NCBI RefSeq assembly: GCF_003149185.1
Contig: NZ_QGDO01000002.1
Span: 248,001-312,000, forward strand
Length of the DNA stretch: 64,000 nt
Direction: 5' to 3'
Source of the DNA: Sediminitomix flava
Lineage (GTDB): Bacteria > Bacteroidota > Bacteroidia > Cytophagales > Flammeovirgaceae
A program made the position numbers and the translations under genes. A model generated the notes under the pieces. That model was not told the DNA's origin, made no database searches, and saw only the letters and a program-made list of their open reading frames with translations. Below, piece after piece: positions 27,399 to 38,100 of this stretch (its first letter is position 1; every line of letters starts with the position of its first letter).

Positions 27399-27805
27399 AT
27401 TAAAAGCATTTTAAATGACTATTTGAACCTAAACCTAACCCACAAAATCCATAACGATAAATATCTCTTATTCAACTACAATCAAAATCAACAAACGCAT
27501 AAAATAATTCAGCAAGTAGCTAGATAAGTCTAAAACATAATCATGTGTATTTATATCATAATACAAGTCTATCTTCACCAAATTTAATTCAGCTCTTTTA
27601 AGTTTTATATCTTCTTTTACATCATAAAAGTGTAAACACAAACATGATTAATTATATTGTCTGCATTGTAACTACTAAGTTGAAAAGTGGTGTATCCCTT
27701 TTTTTTTGGAAAAATTAAAGCTACATCGGCAATAGTATTGATTCGGATTCGTAGTAAATTAATATTCGACAAATATTTTTCAATATCAACTAACGAATAC
27801 AGCTT
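27399..27805. other. divergent intergenic region
   Basis: About 400 AT-rich bases between the sulfatase gene (minus) and a small lipoprotein gene (plus). Both promoters should be here. A run of nine T at about 27697-27705 is the only striking feature. No gene or repeat was seen. Confidence 0.4.
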
Positions 27806-28183
27806 ATGAAGATAAAATCCCTTTTCATAATTTCGATATGCATTCTACTATTTGCCTGTGAGGAAAAAAGTAAGCAACAGCCGATTACTGAAGGCACTTA
27901 CATTGGTACATTTAGTAGAAATGGGACTTATTCAAATGTAAGCTTAACCCTCAGAGGTGGTGAGTTTAGTGGAGAAAGTGATCTACTCAAATTCCCAGCT
28001 ATCTGCGTAGGAAGATATATCGTAAGGGATAACAGCATCATTGAATTTATAGATGATTGTGTTTGGACGGCTGATTTTGATTGGAGATTAATTTTATATG
28101 GTGAATGGAAATATTCCTATGAAAATGATATACTGATTATTGTAAATTCAATAGGTGATAAATACACACTCACTAAGAAATAG
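27806..28183 (+). CDS. small lipoprotein of unknown function
   Basis: A 125-residue protein with a lipoprotein signal (MKIKSLFIISICILLFAC, lipid-bearing Cys18). The mature part is a short beta-rich domain (YIGTFSRNGTYSNVSLTLRG), possibly a lipocalin-like or NlpE-like barrel, with two further Cys that may form a disulfide. No specific family was recognised. It is followed by an acetyltransferase gene on the same strand after about 115 bases. Confidence 0.6.
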   Translation: MKIKSLFIISICILLFACEEKSKQQPITEGTYIGTFSRNGTYSNVSLTLRGGEFSGESDLLKFPAICVGRYIVRDNSIIEFIDDCVWTADFDWRLILYGEWKYSYENDILIIVNSIGDKYTLTKK

Positions 28184-28300
28184 AATTTTAAAACAAGATA
28201 GCTGATAAACATCTTTCAAGCCAATAGAAGCTACTTTTCATTTAACCTACCTTATTAATTGATCTAGTTGGAAAACATTAAAACTGAGAGACAACTTTTT

Positions 28301-28795
28301 ATGAAGCAAATCAATACCTCAGAGGTTATTTTTAGAGAAGCAATTGTAGAGGATGCTGAAGTATTAGCCAACTACAGAATTGATTTTATGGATGAAGTCC
28401 TAGGGCATGAAAATCATCCTGATGTAGCTCAATTAAAAGCCGAGCTAATCAACTACTTTTCAAAATCAATAAAAGAACGCTCAATCTTAACACTACTCGC
28501 TGAATATGAGCATAAAATTATTTCTACTGCAGTAATTGTCATCAGTGAAGCACCACCAAGTTATGAGAGTTTACAAAATAAAGGAAGAAGAGGCTATGTA
28601 TTGAATGTATATACCTGTAAAACGTATAGAGGTCATGGCATTGCGAAAGAATTATTGGCAAAACTAATTCAATTAGCAAAGAAGGAGCAATTGGAATTTT
28701 TAAACTTACACGCTACGCAAGACGGTATAAACATCTACAAAGAGCTAGGTTTTAATGCACCAAAGTTCCCAGAATTAAAGTTAACACTCAACTAA
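28301..28795 (+). CDS. GNAT-family N-acetyltransferase
   Basis: About 164 residues from the ATG at 28301. The longer frame begins with TTG. The acetyl-CoA-binding motif A is TCKTYRGHGIAKELLAKLI, preceded by strand RRGYVLNVY. Motif B is LHATQDGINIYKELGF with the typical Tyr. It probably acetylates a small amine or a protein N terminus. The substrate is unknown. It is followed 41 bases later by a DinB-family gene on the same strand. Confidence 0.85.
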   Translation: MKQINTSEVIFREAIVEDAEVLANYRIDFMDEVLGHENHPDVAQLKAELINYFSKSIKERSILTLLAEYEHKIISTAVIVISEAPPSYESLQNKGRRGYVLNVYTCKTYRGHGIAKELLAKLIQLAKKEQLEFLNLHATQDGINIYKELGFNAPKFPELKLTLN

Positions 28796-28836
28796 ATATA
28801 CTTATCCAATACCAATCACATCTAGTAATATCAGTT

Positions 28837-29361
28837 ATGGAAAAGACAGAGACAAAAAAGAATCCTGCATTTTTAGAATATGTCTATCAATTAAATCAAG
28901 GTACAGAACTCACTGAAGCACTCAAATCAAGCCTAAACGATATAGAAAACATTGATATCGACCAACTAAAAAGAATTGGCTTGAAAACTTACGAGAAAGA
29001 TAAATGGACAATTCATACGATACTTCAACACCTAATTGACTGGGAACGCATTTGGTGCTTCAGAGCCATACTTTTTGCACGCGATGAAGGAAGTACACCA
29101 GAAGCACATGATCAAGAAATTATGGGGTCAAATTCAAATGCTGATAAACTCTCCATTGAGCATTTGATAAATGAACTGCGCATTGTGCGACAGTCTACTC
29201 TCTTGATGTTTGAATCTTTTAATAAAGATATCCTAGAAAAAAACTGTGAATTCTTCGAGTATGAAATGCCACTTTTCGCTATTGGGCTAACAATTACGGC
29301 ACACCAAATACATCATTTCAATATCATAAAAGAAAGGTATCTTCCGTTGGATGTGAAATAA
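28837..29361 (+). CDS. DinB-family metal-binding four-helix protein
   Basis: A 174-residue four-helix-bundle protein of the DinB/YfiT superfamily. The probable metal ligands are His65 in TILQHLIDWER, and His156 and His160 in ITAHQIHHFNIIKERY. Members act as thiol-dependent S-transferases or stress proteins. The specific reaction is not known here. It probably shares a transcript with the acetyltransferase upstream. Confidence 0.8.
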   Translation: MEKTETKKNPAFLEYVYQLNQGTELTEALKSSLNDIENIDIDQLKRIGLKTYEKDKWTIHTILQHLIDWERIWCFRAILFARDEGSTPEAHDQEIMGSNSNADKLSIEHLINELRIVRQSTLLMFESFNKDILEKNCEFFEYEMPLFAIGLTITAHQIHHFNIIKERYLPLDVK

Positions 29362-29379
29362 AGTCTATCACTCTTTGTT

Positions 29380-29490
29380 CTTAAAGTTTCTCTAAGAACT
29401 CATAAAATGAATGCGAGAGTCTGAAGACTCTAACTTCCTTCTATAAATCCTTAGATCGCTAGCTAAATCTAAGGATAGTTTTACTTCTTT
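29380..29490. repeat. degenerate copy of the palindromic intergenic repeat
   Basis: Segments CTAAGAACTCATAAA, GAGTCTGAAGACTC and ATCTAAGGATAG match the interior of copies A and C in order, but the GC-rich arms are lost. It is a decayed or internally deleted member of the same family. Confidence 0.5.
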
Positions 29491-29593
29491 AGTAGAAACT
29501 ACTTTGAGCATATACGAATGCATGATACATTTCACGATTGTACAATTCAAACAATAGCATATTTGGAACAAAAACACAACTGAATTAGTACTT

Positions 29594-30011
29594 AAGTACT
29601 AGGACATAAGAAACGAGTTTACTTTTCATTCATTGTAATTCTTCCACAGTGGGTATTGTCTTTCTTATTTTGAGTGTAGTGTTCATTTCTTTGCTTGATC
29701 AAAGAAACGAAGACTGCATCCGCCCAAAAAATCAAGCCACATAAAAAACGCTTAGCCCACTAGCCTTCGCTTCTCCACTTTTGTGGCAAGCTTCCCGCAA
29801 ATACGCTTAAGAGGGCTGTTTGTCCCATCGTGCGGAGCTTGGACTGATTTGCGGGGAGGATGATTGAATAGGACTTGACTTTTTTTGCTTCGTTTTTTGT
29901 GTCAAGACAAAAAATGAAGACTGCGATCAAATCAATAAAAGATTGTTCTCACTGTGAAAAATCAATTTGAGTGAAAATCGAAATTACCTGAGTTCATATG
30001 TCCACCTACTT
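29594..30011. repeat. palindromic intergenic repeat, long variant (copy B)
   Basis: A 418-base stretch bounded by AAGTACTAGGACA on the left and TGTCCACCTACTT on the right, the two end types seen in copies A and C. The interior differs from the other copies. It has TTTCTTTGCTTGATCAAAGA, GACTGCATCCGCCCAAA and several GC-rich segments. It encodes no protein I can support. It is either an ancestral longer form or an element with foreign DNA inserted. Confidence 0.55.
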
Positions 30012-30082
30012 ACCCTAGGTAAAAACTGTGCTATAACACGCTACAGAATTATAAATAGTGAAGAATTTTAGAGGAATCGAAC

Positions 30083-30637
30083 ATGAGTGCTAAGATGATA
30101 GAAGAGCAATGTAATTTTGAAACAAAGAGACTATCGGTAAAGTCTTGGACTAAGCAAGTAGAAGAACTCGGTGGTATTGATATTTTCGCAGAGAAAGTAA
30201 TTGAAATTCTCAGTCCAAATGTGACCAAAAATTTACCTGATGGTTGGCAAAACATCACAACTAAAAATGAGGCTCAAGAATGGATTAAAGATAGAAATGC
30301 AGAAAGTCATTTTGTTTGCATCCAACTTTTAGATACAAAAGAGCCTGTAGGCTTTATCTTTTTCTATGAATCTGACACCAATGATGTTTACTATAACTTG
30401 CGATTTGGATACCTTCTGTCTGAAAAAGTTTGGGGTAAAGGAGTAGGAACAGAATTAATTGACGGCTTAATCAATTGGTGTAAAACAGAAGGAAATATCA
30501 GATCAATTTCTGGAGGAGTAGAATGTGATAATATTGGTTCAATCAAAGTACTTGAAAAAAATGGATTTAAAGCCTCAAGCATTGACAGTCCTTCCGCAGA
30601 TATTTTATTTTATGAATACCAATTTGATGTTGATTAA
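30083..30637 (+). CDS. RimJ/RimL-type GNAT acetyltransferase
   Basis: A 184-residue acetyltransferase with the layout of Acetyltransf_3 proteins. An N-terminal FETKRLSVKSW strand is followed by FGYLLSEKVWGKGVGTELID, which carries the acetyl-CoA loop GKGVGT, and later by VECDNIGSIKVLEKNGFK with the typical Asn and Glu. It may acetylate a protein N terminus or a small molecule. Its start lies about 70 bases after the long repeat copy B. Confidence 0.85.
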   Translation: MSAKMIEEQCNFETKRLSVKSWTKQVEELGGIDIFAEKVIEILSPNVTKNLPDGWQNITTKNEAQEWIKDRNAESHFVCIQLLDTKEPVGFIFFYESDTNDVYYNLRFGYLLSEKVWGKGVGTELIDGLINWCKTEGNIRSISGGVECDNIGSIKVLEKNGFKASSIDSPSADILFYEYQFDVD

Positions 30638-30987
30638 AAGTAGATGTCTAGGTCAGTCCTTCTTAAGGAATATTGAAGCGGACAAGCCTTCATACCCAAG
30701 AGAGTAGAAAAAACACTTATCAGTCGGGGTATTTGTTCCGAATCCTAACGTTATTTGATTTATTAACAATGTATTTATGCGCAATGAAAAATGTGTATTA
30801 ACTGAATAAGCACTTTTTAATAAACTAAAAAACAGCATTTTACAATCATGCTATTTAGGTGCAATTTGTTTTTTTTCAGTCCAATTTCACTTTTTGTTTT
30901 TCAAGCTTCAGAGATCTTTATTTGTAGCATAGCAAAGCGAAAATCCTTTGCAAAAGCTGAATTTTTAATCTCTAAAATATATAAACT
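30638..30987. other. leader region of the GH3 glucosidase gene
   Basis: About 350 bases without a convincing gene. It contains a run TTTTTTTTC near 30870 and a hairpin GCAAAG/CTTTGC near 30933-30953, shortly before the glucosidase start. The hairpin could affect translation, but no known riboswitch fold was recognised. Confidence 0.35.
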
Positions 30988-33261
30988 ATGTTTAGCGCAT
31001 TTAAACGAAACCTCCCGATCCGAAATTGGCTGACAGCACTTTTTGTATCGTTTTTATTTGGGCAAACAGCATTTGCTCAACAACATTTTGTCGATTCCCT
31101 TCTCAATGAGATGACCTTGGAAGAGAAAATAGGTCAGATGAATCAATATACTGGTTTTTGGGATGCAACCGGTCCTGCTCCTACCGATGGTTACGGCAAA
31201 AACAAATATGAGCATGTAAAGCAAGGTTTAGTGGGTTCGATGCTAAATGTAGTTGGAGCGGAACGTGTTCGTAAAATGCAAGAACTTGCAGTGAACGAAT
31301 CAAGGTTAGGTATTCCGATGATCTTTGCCAATGATGTCATTCACGGTCATAAAACCATCACTCCTATTCCATTGGCAGAAACAGCCAGTTGGGATTTGGA
31401 AGCAATCAAACAATCGGCTAGAGTAGCTGCGATCGAGGCTTCAGCAATGGGCCTGAACTGGACATTTGCACCAATGGTAGATATTTCTAGAGATGCACGT
31501 TGGGGTAGAGTTATGGAAGGTGCTGGTGAAGATACCTATTTGGGTTCTTTGGTCGGAAAAGCAAGAATTGAAGGGTTCCAAGGCGATGACCTTTCAGCAA
31601 ATAATACGATTGCGGCTTGTGCCAAGCACTTTGCAGGCTATGGCTTTGCCGAATCAGGAAAAGATTATAATACTGTGGACGTAGGAACATCTACACTTTA
31701 TAATATCATCTTGCCTCCTTTTAAAGCTGCGATTGAGAGTGATGTAAAAACATTCATGAATTCATTCAATACTTTAAATGGTATCCCTGCCACAGGAAAT
31801 AAATTCTTACAACGTGATATTTTGAAAGGCGAATGGGCTTACGAAGGTTTCGTTGTTTCTGATTGGGGTTCAGCAAGTGAAATGGTGAACCACGGCTATG
31901 CAAAAGACTTAAAACATGCTGCTGAATTGGCTGCTGTAGCGGGTTCGGATATGGATATGGAATCTTATGCTTATGTCAACCACTTGAAAGAATTGGTGGA
32001 AGAAGGCAAAGTAGATGTAAAGTTAATTGACGAAGCAGCTCGTAGAATTCTACTTGTCAAATATGAATTGGGCTTGTTTGAAGACCCATACAAATATTGT
32101 GATATAGAAAGAGAGAAGGAGTTACTTTACCATGCTGATCACAAAGCTGCGGCATTGGATATGGCAAAGAAGTCTATTGTATTGTTGAAAAACGAAAACA
32201 ATGTTTTGCCATTAGACAAGAAACAGAAAAAGATTGCCGTAATCGGGGCATTAGCTGATGACAAACAAAGTCCGTTAGGTAACTGGATTATGGGTGCAGA
32301 CCCAAATACAGCGGTATCCGTTTTAGAAGGATTGAAAAACTACTCTAAGCACATCAGTTATGCAAAAGGTGCTGAAGTATTGGCTGATAAAAACATCGGT
32401 TTTGCCAATGAATTGGTGATCAACGAAACCGATAAAAGTGGTTTCCAAGAAGCCATTGACTTAGCTAAAGAATCTGAAGTAGTGATTATGGTATTGGGTG
32501 AACATGCCAACCATAGTGGTGAAGCTAGAAGCCGTTCGAAATTAGATCTACCAGGAGTTCAGCAAGAACTATTAGAAGAAGTCTATAAAATAAACAAAAA
32601 CATTGTTTTGGTACTGACAAACGGTAGACCATTGGCTATCACTTGGGCAGATGAGCACATCCCAACAATTGTAGAGGCATGGCAATTAGGCTCACAAGCA
32701 GGTAATGCCATTGCAGATGTACTGTTTGGAGGCTATAACCCTAGCGGTAAATTACCTATGACATTCCCAAGAAGTGTTGGACAAGTACCAATTTATTACA
32801 ACTACTACAACACAGGTAGACCTACAAGTGATGCCATCTTCTGGGGACACTATATGGATGAATCTGTAGCTCCATTGTATCCATTCGGTTATGGCTTGAG
32901 TTATACATCTTTTGAATACGCAAACTTGAAAGTTGATGCTTCAGATGCGGCAAAGGTAAAAGTGACTGCAAGCGTGAAAAATACTGGCGAGTATGAAGGG
33001 GAAGAAGTTGTTCAACTTTACATCAGAGATAAAGTAGCTAGTGTTGTTCGTCCTGTAAAAGAGTTGAAAGGATTTGAGAAAATCACACTTAAATCAGGAG
33101 AAAGTAAAGTTGTTGAATTTGTACTAACGGCAAAAGAACTCGGTTTCTACAACAACCAAGGTGAGTTTGTGGTAGAAGCTGGTGAGTTTGATGTTATGGT
33201 AGGTACAAGTTCTGCTGAAGGTCTAAAGACTACTTTTGAATTGTCAGAAGTTACTCAATAA
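30988..33261 (+). CDS. bglX: periplasmic beta-glucosidase, glycoside hydrolase family 3
   Basis: A 757-residue exported GH3 enzyme similar in layout to E. coli BglX. A signal peptide (to AFAQ) is followed by the TIM-barrel domain with ANDVIHGH and KHFAGYG. The nucleophile Asp292 lies in VVSDWGSA. Next come the alpha/beta sandwich domain (GEHANHSGEARSRSKLDLPG), then a C-terminal fibronectin-like domain (VTASVKNTGEYEGEEVVQLY). It releases terminal beta-glucosyl residues from oligosaccharides in the periplasm. It is followed by a strong terminator and so is probably a single-gene unit. The sulfatase and amylase nearby suggest a marine polysaccharide diet, but they are not in one operon. Confidence 0.93.
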   Translation: MFSAFKRNLPIRNWLTALFVSFLFGQTAFAQQHFVDSLLNEMTLEEKIGQMNQYTGFWDATGPAPTDGYGKNKYEHVKQGLVGSMLNVVGAERVRKMQELAVNESRLGIPMIFANDVIHGHKTITPIPLAETASWDLEAIKQSARVAAIEASAMGLNWTFAPMVDISRDARWGRVMEGAGEDTYLGSLVGKARIEGFQGDDLSANNTIAACAKHFAGYGFAESGKDYNTVDVGTSTLYNIILPPFKAAIESDVKTFMNSFNTLNGIPATGNKFLQRDILKGEWAYEGFVVSDWGSASEMVNHGYAKDLKHAAELAAVAGSDMDMESYAYVNHLKELVEEGKVDVKLIDEAARRILLVKYELGLFEDPYKYCDIEREKELLYHADHKAAALDMAKKSIVLLKNENNVLPLDKKQKKIAVIGALADDKQSPLGNWIMGADPNTAVSVLEGLKNYSKHISYAKGAEVLADKNIGFANELVINETDKSGFQEAIDLAKESEVVIMVLGEHANHSGEARSRSKLDLPGVQQELLEEVYKINKNIVLVLTNGRPLAITWADEHIPTIVEAWQLGSQAGNAIADVLFGGYNPSGKLPMTFPRSVGQVPIYYNYYNTGRPTSDAIFWGHYMDESVAPLYPFGYGLSYTSFEYANLKVDASDAAKVKVTASVKNTGEYEGEEVVQLYIRDKVASVVRPVKELKGFEKITLKSGESKVVEFVLTAKELGFYNNQGEFVVEAGEFDVMVGTSSAEGLKTTFELSEVTQ

Positions 33262-33288
33262 AAAAGTAGACGTATAAAACTAAATCCT

Positions 33289-33322
33289 AACCCCATCACT
33301 GTAGGAAGTGATGGGGTTTTAG
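33289..33322 (+). terminator. intrinsic terminator after the GH3 gene
   Basis: AACCCCATCACT (33289-33300) pairs perfectly with AGTGATGGGGTT (33307-33318), followed by TTAGCTTTT. A stable 12-pair stem. Confidence 0.85.
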
Positions 33323-33417
33323 CTTTTAAAGCCTTCCTCCATTCTTTGAATATCTAACAGATCAACTATTTTTGTTTGTTTTGTTTGAAAAGCATCATTA
33401 AGATAAAGCTTGATTTC

Positions 33418-33897
33418 ATGGCTAAAGTAGTTAAGACAAATGCAATGCGCATTCTAGATCAGTTAAAAGTAACATACCTACATTTTCAGTATGAGGGAAA
33501 GGAAGAAAATGTAGACGGGACTTTAGTTTCTAGAAAGAACAACAGAGATCATACACTTGGTCATAAGACGCTAGTAACAAAGAGTACTACAAATGATCTA
33601 TTTGTATTTGTCATTCCCCTAACAAAGGAATTGGATCTGAAAAAAGCAGCAAAAGCGGTCGGGCAGAAAAAAATAGAAATGCTCCCGCATAAAGATTTAC
33701 TGAAATACACAGGATACATAAAAGGGGGCTGCTCTCCTATTGGTATGAAAAAGAAATATGAGACAGTAATTGAAATGAGTTCTGAAGATCGAAAAGACAT
33801 TATTATCAGTGGCGGAAAAAGAGGGCATATCATAGAAATGTCTATTGAGAATCTGCTCTCAGTTATTGATGGCAAATTAGCCGATGTGTGTAAGTAA
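33418..33897 (+). CDS. ybaK: YbaK/EbsC-type Cys-tRNA(Pro) deacylase
   Basis: About 159 residues from the ATG at 33418. The longer frame begins with TTG. Conserved features of the YbaK family are present: KTNAMRILDQL at the N terminus, KAAKAVGQKKIEMLP, GYIKGGCSPIGMKKK with the functional Gly-Cys-Ser-Pro loop, and IIISGGKRGHIIEMS. These proteins hydrolyse Cys-tRNA(Pro) formed in error by prolyl-tRNA synthetase. It is a monocistronic housekeeping gene here. Confidence 0.9.
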   Translation: MAKVVKTNAMRILDQLKVTYLHFQYEGKEENVDGTLVSRKNNRDHTLGHKTLVTKSTTNDLFVFVIPLTKELDLKKAAKAVGQKKIEMLPHKDLLKYTGYIKGGCSPIGMKKKYETVIEMSSEDRKDIIISGGKRGHIIEMSIENLLSVIDGKLADVCK

Positions 33898-34318
33898 TTA
33901 CACTATTGAATTTAGCCAATGAGCCAGACCGCGTTCTTAGCTTTTCACTAAGAATACTACACTTCTTGTAGAATTAAATGTCGTTCTTCCGTATATATCT
34001 CTATACCTGCTGTATTCGCTTTAATACTATTACACGACTCCTTCCACAGTAGAAAATCATTTCAGTCTACGGTAAGCTTCTCTTATATCTTGGCATCTTT
34101 TTTAACTAAGCCTATTGATTAGTCTTTGATTATAAGTATCTTCATAAGCTATATATTAATTATGATATGCTAGAAACGGTTTCACCACCCAATAATTTTT
34201 TAGCTACATATGAAATCCAACATACTTTTTAGCTATTAAGCTTAGAAAACTCAGACTTATTGATTCTAAATATATTTTGAATACATCATCATTTTTTCAA
34301 ATTAAATAAATCATTGTT
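33898..34318. other. intergenic stretch without a gene
   Basis: About 420 AT-rich bases. No open frame, terminator with a T tract, or repeat family member was seen. The promoter of the following small gene should lie near its right end. Confidence 0.4.
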
Positions 34319-34744
34319 ATGGAAAATCAACCTACTGATGTTAGCGGTAGCCACATCTCAAACGGAACGTATTCACTCCAATGCTATCAATTTGGGTATT
34401 ACATTGGGTGTGTAGATAATAAACTCCAAGGCTTTGCGAATACGCCGACTCCAGATCAACAAATTGTATTAAGCCTTGCTTCACAAACCCCAAGTAATGG
34501 ATATTGGTGGTACATGGTTAAAAACGCTGAAGGTCTATACTTACAGCCCGATTTAACTTTCTCAATGGAAAGACAACGTAGCTGGGGATTCTCCTTCTTA
34601 CTAGATGATCCATGGGTTGTTGCGATGGCTGTATCAATTCAGGGTACTATGACTACGCTTGATATGAACGAAGCTTATCAACTTGGTTTTCATTTACCGA
34701 GTGATAAATCTGGGGTTTCACAAACTATTGGTATCATTAAATAA
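34319..34744 (+). CDS. small protein of unknown function, possibly beta-trefoil
   Basis: A 141-residue protein without a signal peptide. It is rich in Gly, aromatic and Gln residues with three similar strand-turn units (YSLQCYQFGYYIGCVDNK, NGYWWYMVKNAEGLYLQ, WGFSFLLDDPWVVAMAV). This could be a lectin-like beta-trefoil, but the ricin QxW repeats are not clear. It lies alone between terminators, with no sign of transfer or partner. Confidence 0.45.
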   Translation: MENQPTDVSGSHISNGTYSLQCYQFGYYIGCVDNKLQGFANTPTPDQQIVLSLASQTPSNGYWWYMVKNAEGLYLQPDLTFSMERQRSWGFSFLLDDPWVVAMAVSIQGTMTTLDMNEAYQLGFHLPSDKSGVSQTIGIIK

Positions 34745-34775
34745 GACACTTCCTAAAGTTGTGTTTATTGTTTGA

Positions 34776-34826
34776 ATAAAAAAGCCTGTCTATACACACG
34801 TAACTGTGATAGACAGGCTTAATTGT
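34776..34826. terminator. bidirectional terminator
   Basis: AAGCCTGTCTAT (34782-34793) pairs perfectly with ATAGACAGGCTT (34809-34820). On the minus strand the stem is followed by six T (34776-34781 as A). On the plus strand it is followed by AATTGTTTTG. It ends the small plus-strand gene and could also stop minus-strand transcripts from the alpha-2-macroglobulin gene. Confidence 0.8.
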
Positions 34827-34875
34827 TTTGTAGAGTACCTATGAATTAAATCCCTAATCTACTTAAGGTACTAAT

Positions 34876-35111
34876 AAGTAGGTGGACATATAATTTCTAG
34901 ATGAAAATTTACTGTTCTTAGAGTTGCTCTAAGAACTTATAAATGGATACAGAGGCGGACGCAGTTCTTCAGACTCTACATTTTAGCAGATTTTGGAGTC
35001 TAAAGAACTGCGTCCGCCTCTTTCATTCATAGATAAATCCTTAGATGTTGCACTCGCTAGCTTCGCAAATTATAAGGATAGTATTACCCGTTTTCTTTTG
35101 TCCATCTACTT
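34876..35111. repeat. palindromic intergenic repeat, copy C
   Basis: A 236-base element bounded by AAGTAGGTGGACA and TGTCCATCTACTT. The central hairpin is intact. The arm beginning AGAGGCGGACGCAGTTCTTC pairs with its copy ending near 35020. Its orientation is opposite to copy A. It lies directly downstream of the alpha-2-macroglobulin gene. Confidence 0.8.
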
Positions 35112-35141
35112 CCTTCTCAAGGAAAAGAAAAAGTGGCTCTA

Positions 35142-38100
35142 CTAATTCACATCCCCCTTTAAATCGTTTGGAACTACTTTTATATCTAAACCTTTCTCCC
35201 ATTGTTTTTCTGAAGCATTATAGTATAAATATGCAGCATTTGCAGGCCCATTAAAGTCTCCGACAAACTCCGATTTTAAGGCAAAACTTAACTGCTTCGT
35301 TTCCTTCTTATTCATTTCTATAAAATAGAGGAATAAGTAATGGTCTTTAATTTCATAGAAGTCGAAAAGGCTCTGCTCTTGCATTTCTTTTAACTGCCAC
35401 GTTTGTAAAGAAAGCCCCGATGGAATACCAATCTTTACCATAGTCATAGGCTGTGCTTCATTTTTCTCATTTTTCAGCTCAACATTCAAGAGTACAGTTT
35501 CTCCAAGGCGTACAAGCTCCTTTTCTAAATTGAGCTTAAATGACACTGGACAGTTTTTACTAGAAACTGGCCTGTAAGTATGATAATCGACAGCGATATG
35601 ATACGGAATAGCATCCGATGAATAAGCGATACCAATCTTATTATCTACGGAAGCCAAGAGCCCCCCAAAATTCGTTGATTGAAGGATATTATTCAGTCCT
35701 GTTTTACGAAGCAGTTCTGATTCATTTCCATTGACTGTAAATTCAAAATCCCCTAGCTGAGCAGGCTCTGGATTTCTTTTTTGGTATTGCACCAAGGTTT
35801 TCAGAACCTGTACTGTAGCTGTCGTACTACCAAAACCATAGGGACTACGCATACTCAAAAGATAATTAATTCCATCTGAAAGTAACTTGTGGTCGGTGTA
35901 TTTATTTAGCATCATAGCTTGAAGCATATAGGCGACTATTTCCGTATTTTGATACTCAAGATAACAACCAAACACACTCTCTTTTCCATTTATGCTTTCC
36001 CATCCCATTTTTCTCGCTCTAAAAAAGACTTGATTCTCAATTTCTTTAGCTCTAGCATCGTTAGCATACATCAATACATTCCAAGCTAAAGCTTTTAAGT
36101 AGTTATCTTTTGAGGTTATTGCATTTTCATAGACTTTATCTATCTCTAATGCTAAGTCCTTCTGACCTGTACTTACCAAAGCTAAAGTAATATATGCCTC
36201 TGCAAATGCCGTGTTTTGGCCGTAGTAACCATAGCCTTTTGTATACCCTCCTTTTCCATCTCTTTGAGAAAGTAAAAATGAACGTGTTCGTTCGATCATA
36301 TCGGAATCTACATCAGGATAGACTTCTTTCATATCAGTAAACTCCATCAAGCCTAATGCACTTAACCTCATATTGGCTGGTCCTTTACCAAACCAATCAA
36401 AACCTCTACCGTCTACTTCAAAACCGATCAAACGTTGATACCCCTTTTCAATCAGATCTCTAGCTCTTTTCTTAACCGTTAAAGCTATATCATTTCGATC
36501 TTGCAAAAAGGAAAGCACTAACAGGTTTGGGTAAGTAATTGCAGATGTCTGTTCAAAACAGCCATAAGGCTCTCTGATTAATTCACCAATTCCATGCATT
36601 AACGTACCGACCATATCGGGGTAAGCTTTTACATAAGCCCGAATAGAATTAGGAACTACATCTTTGCCTAAGTCGAAATGATACTCTTGAAGCTTGTGTT
36701 TACCTGAAATCGATAACTGTGTTAAATACCCTCTTGGTAAGATTTTAAAAGTTTGCGATTGTTGATCTTCAAAACTACCCCCTTTTATTTGCAAATCTAA
36801 TTGCCCGAATTGACCATCGTATTTAGCTTCAAATGCTAGTGTTACCGTCTGGGTTTCTCCAGATTTGATAAATACTTTTTGAGGCATCTCAAATTTTTTA
36901 GTCAAGTTAGAAGACAAAGAATCTTTCAAAAAGACTTCTAAATCTTGATCTCCATTATTTTGAATAATGAGCGGGAGATTCATGATATCTCCATCTACCA
37001 TATACGCCGGTGACTTATAACTGATTGCTAAAGGAGCCTCAGTATATATATGCGTCTCTCCCTTTCCAAGAAGACCGTAACCATTGTGTCCTTGCGCGAG
37101 CACTTGGAAAGAGGTAATTTCTGAAGAAGTTGGAAACTCTACCTTAGCCACTCCTTGATCATTTGTTTTCAATCTCGGATTCCAGTAAATCGTTTCTCTA
37201 AAGTCCGTTCGCTTCAAGGCTTTTTTCTTGTACTTTGGCACATAAAATTCCCTCGCTTTATAAAGAAGACCTGCTTGACCAAATATTGACTTCCTCGAGT
37301 TTATCAATTCCAAATATGGCATTCTTTTATCTTTATACTCGCTTTCTTTGGGTGAAGAAGCTAGTTTAAAATTTATAGGAATGATTATACGCTGACGTAC
37401 CTTTCTCCCACGTTGAGTTGCCGGTTTCCATTTTACAGTGCTATTTGAGATTGCTCTTATAGCTTCCTCATCACAACCTACACCAATACCTCGTACGACC
37501 TTAATATCTTCTAACTTTCCTGATTTTGAAACAACAAATTGGACATATACTTTACCTTCAATTTCCATCATTTTAGCCGCATAAGGATAGGATATCGACT
37601 TCGAAATTGATCCCAAAAAATTACTCATCCCGCCCTCAGGAGCTGCAACAGCTTCTACAATTTCGAATATATCATCAACCACTTCTTCATCCTCAGAAAC
37701 ATCCATAAAACTCTCCACCGATTCCTGATATTCAATTGCTAGATCAGCTTCATCAGGTTGAGATGTTGGTAAAAAAACTTGATCATATAAAATGAATGTT
37801 TGTTCTTCTTCCTCAGGAACTGCATCTACATCGTGTTCAGCAACTATTGAAAAAATATCGGGTATTTCTTCAACAATAGGCAATTCTATTAATTCTGATT
37901 GCTGCCGTTTTGGTATCTTTTTTAAGGCATGTACTTGAATTTTTGACAGATCATCGATACGATCTAAGGATACAGTAATAGAATTATAGTTCTGCGCTGA
38001 AATCGTTAGTTTTACTCCCTCAAGGTCATCAAATAAGGGTAACTCATAAGTACCTTTTTCACCATATTTATGACCAATATAAGATTCATTTACATAAGCA

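Noticed and set aside
29392-29577. 61-codon minus-strand frame after the DinB gene
   Set aside because: It lies within a decayed copy of the palindromic repeat and has no protein-like features.
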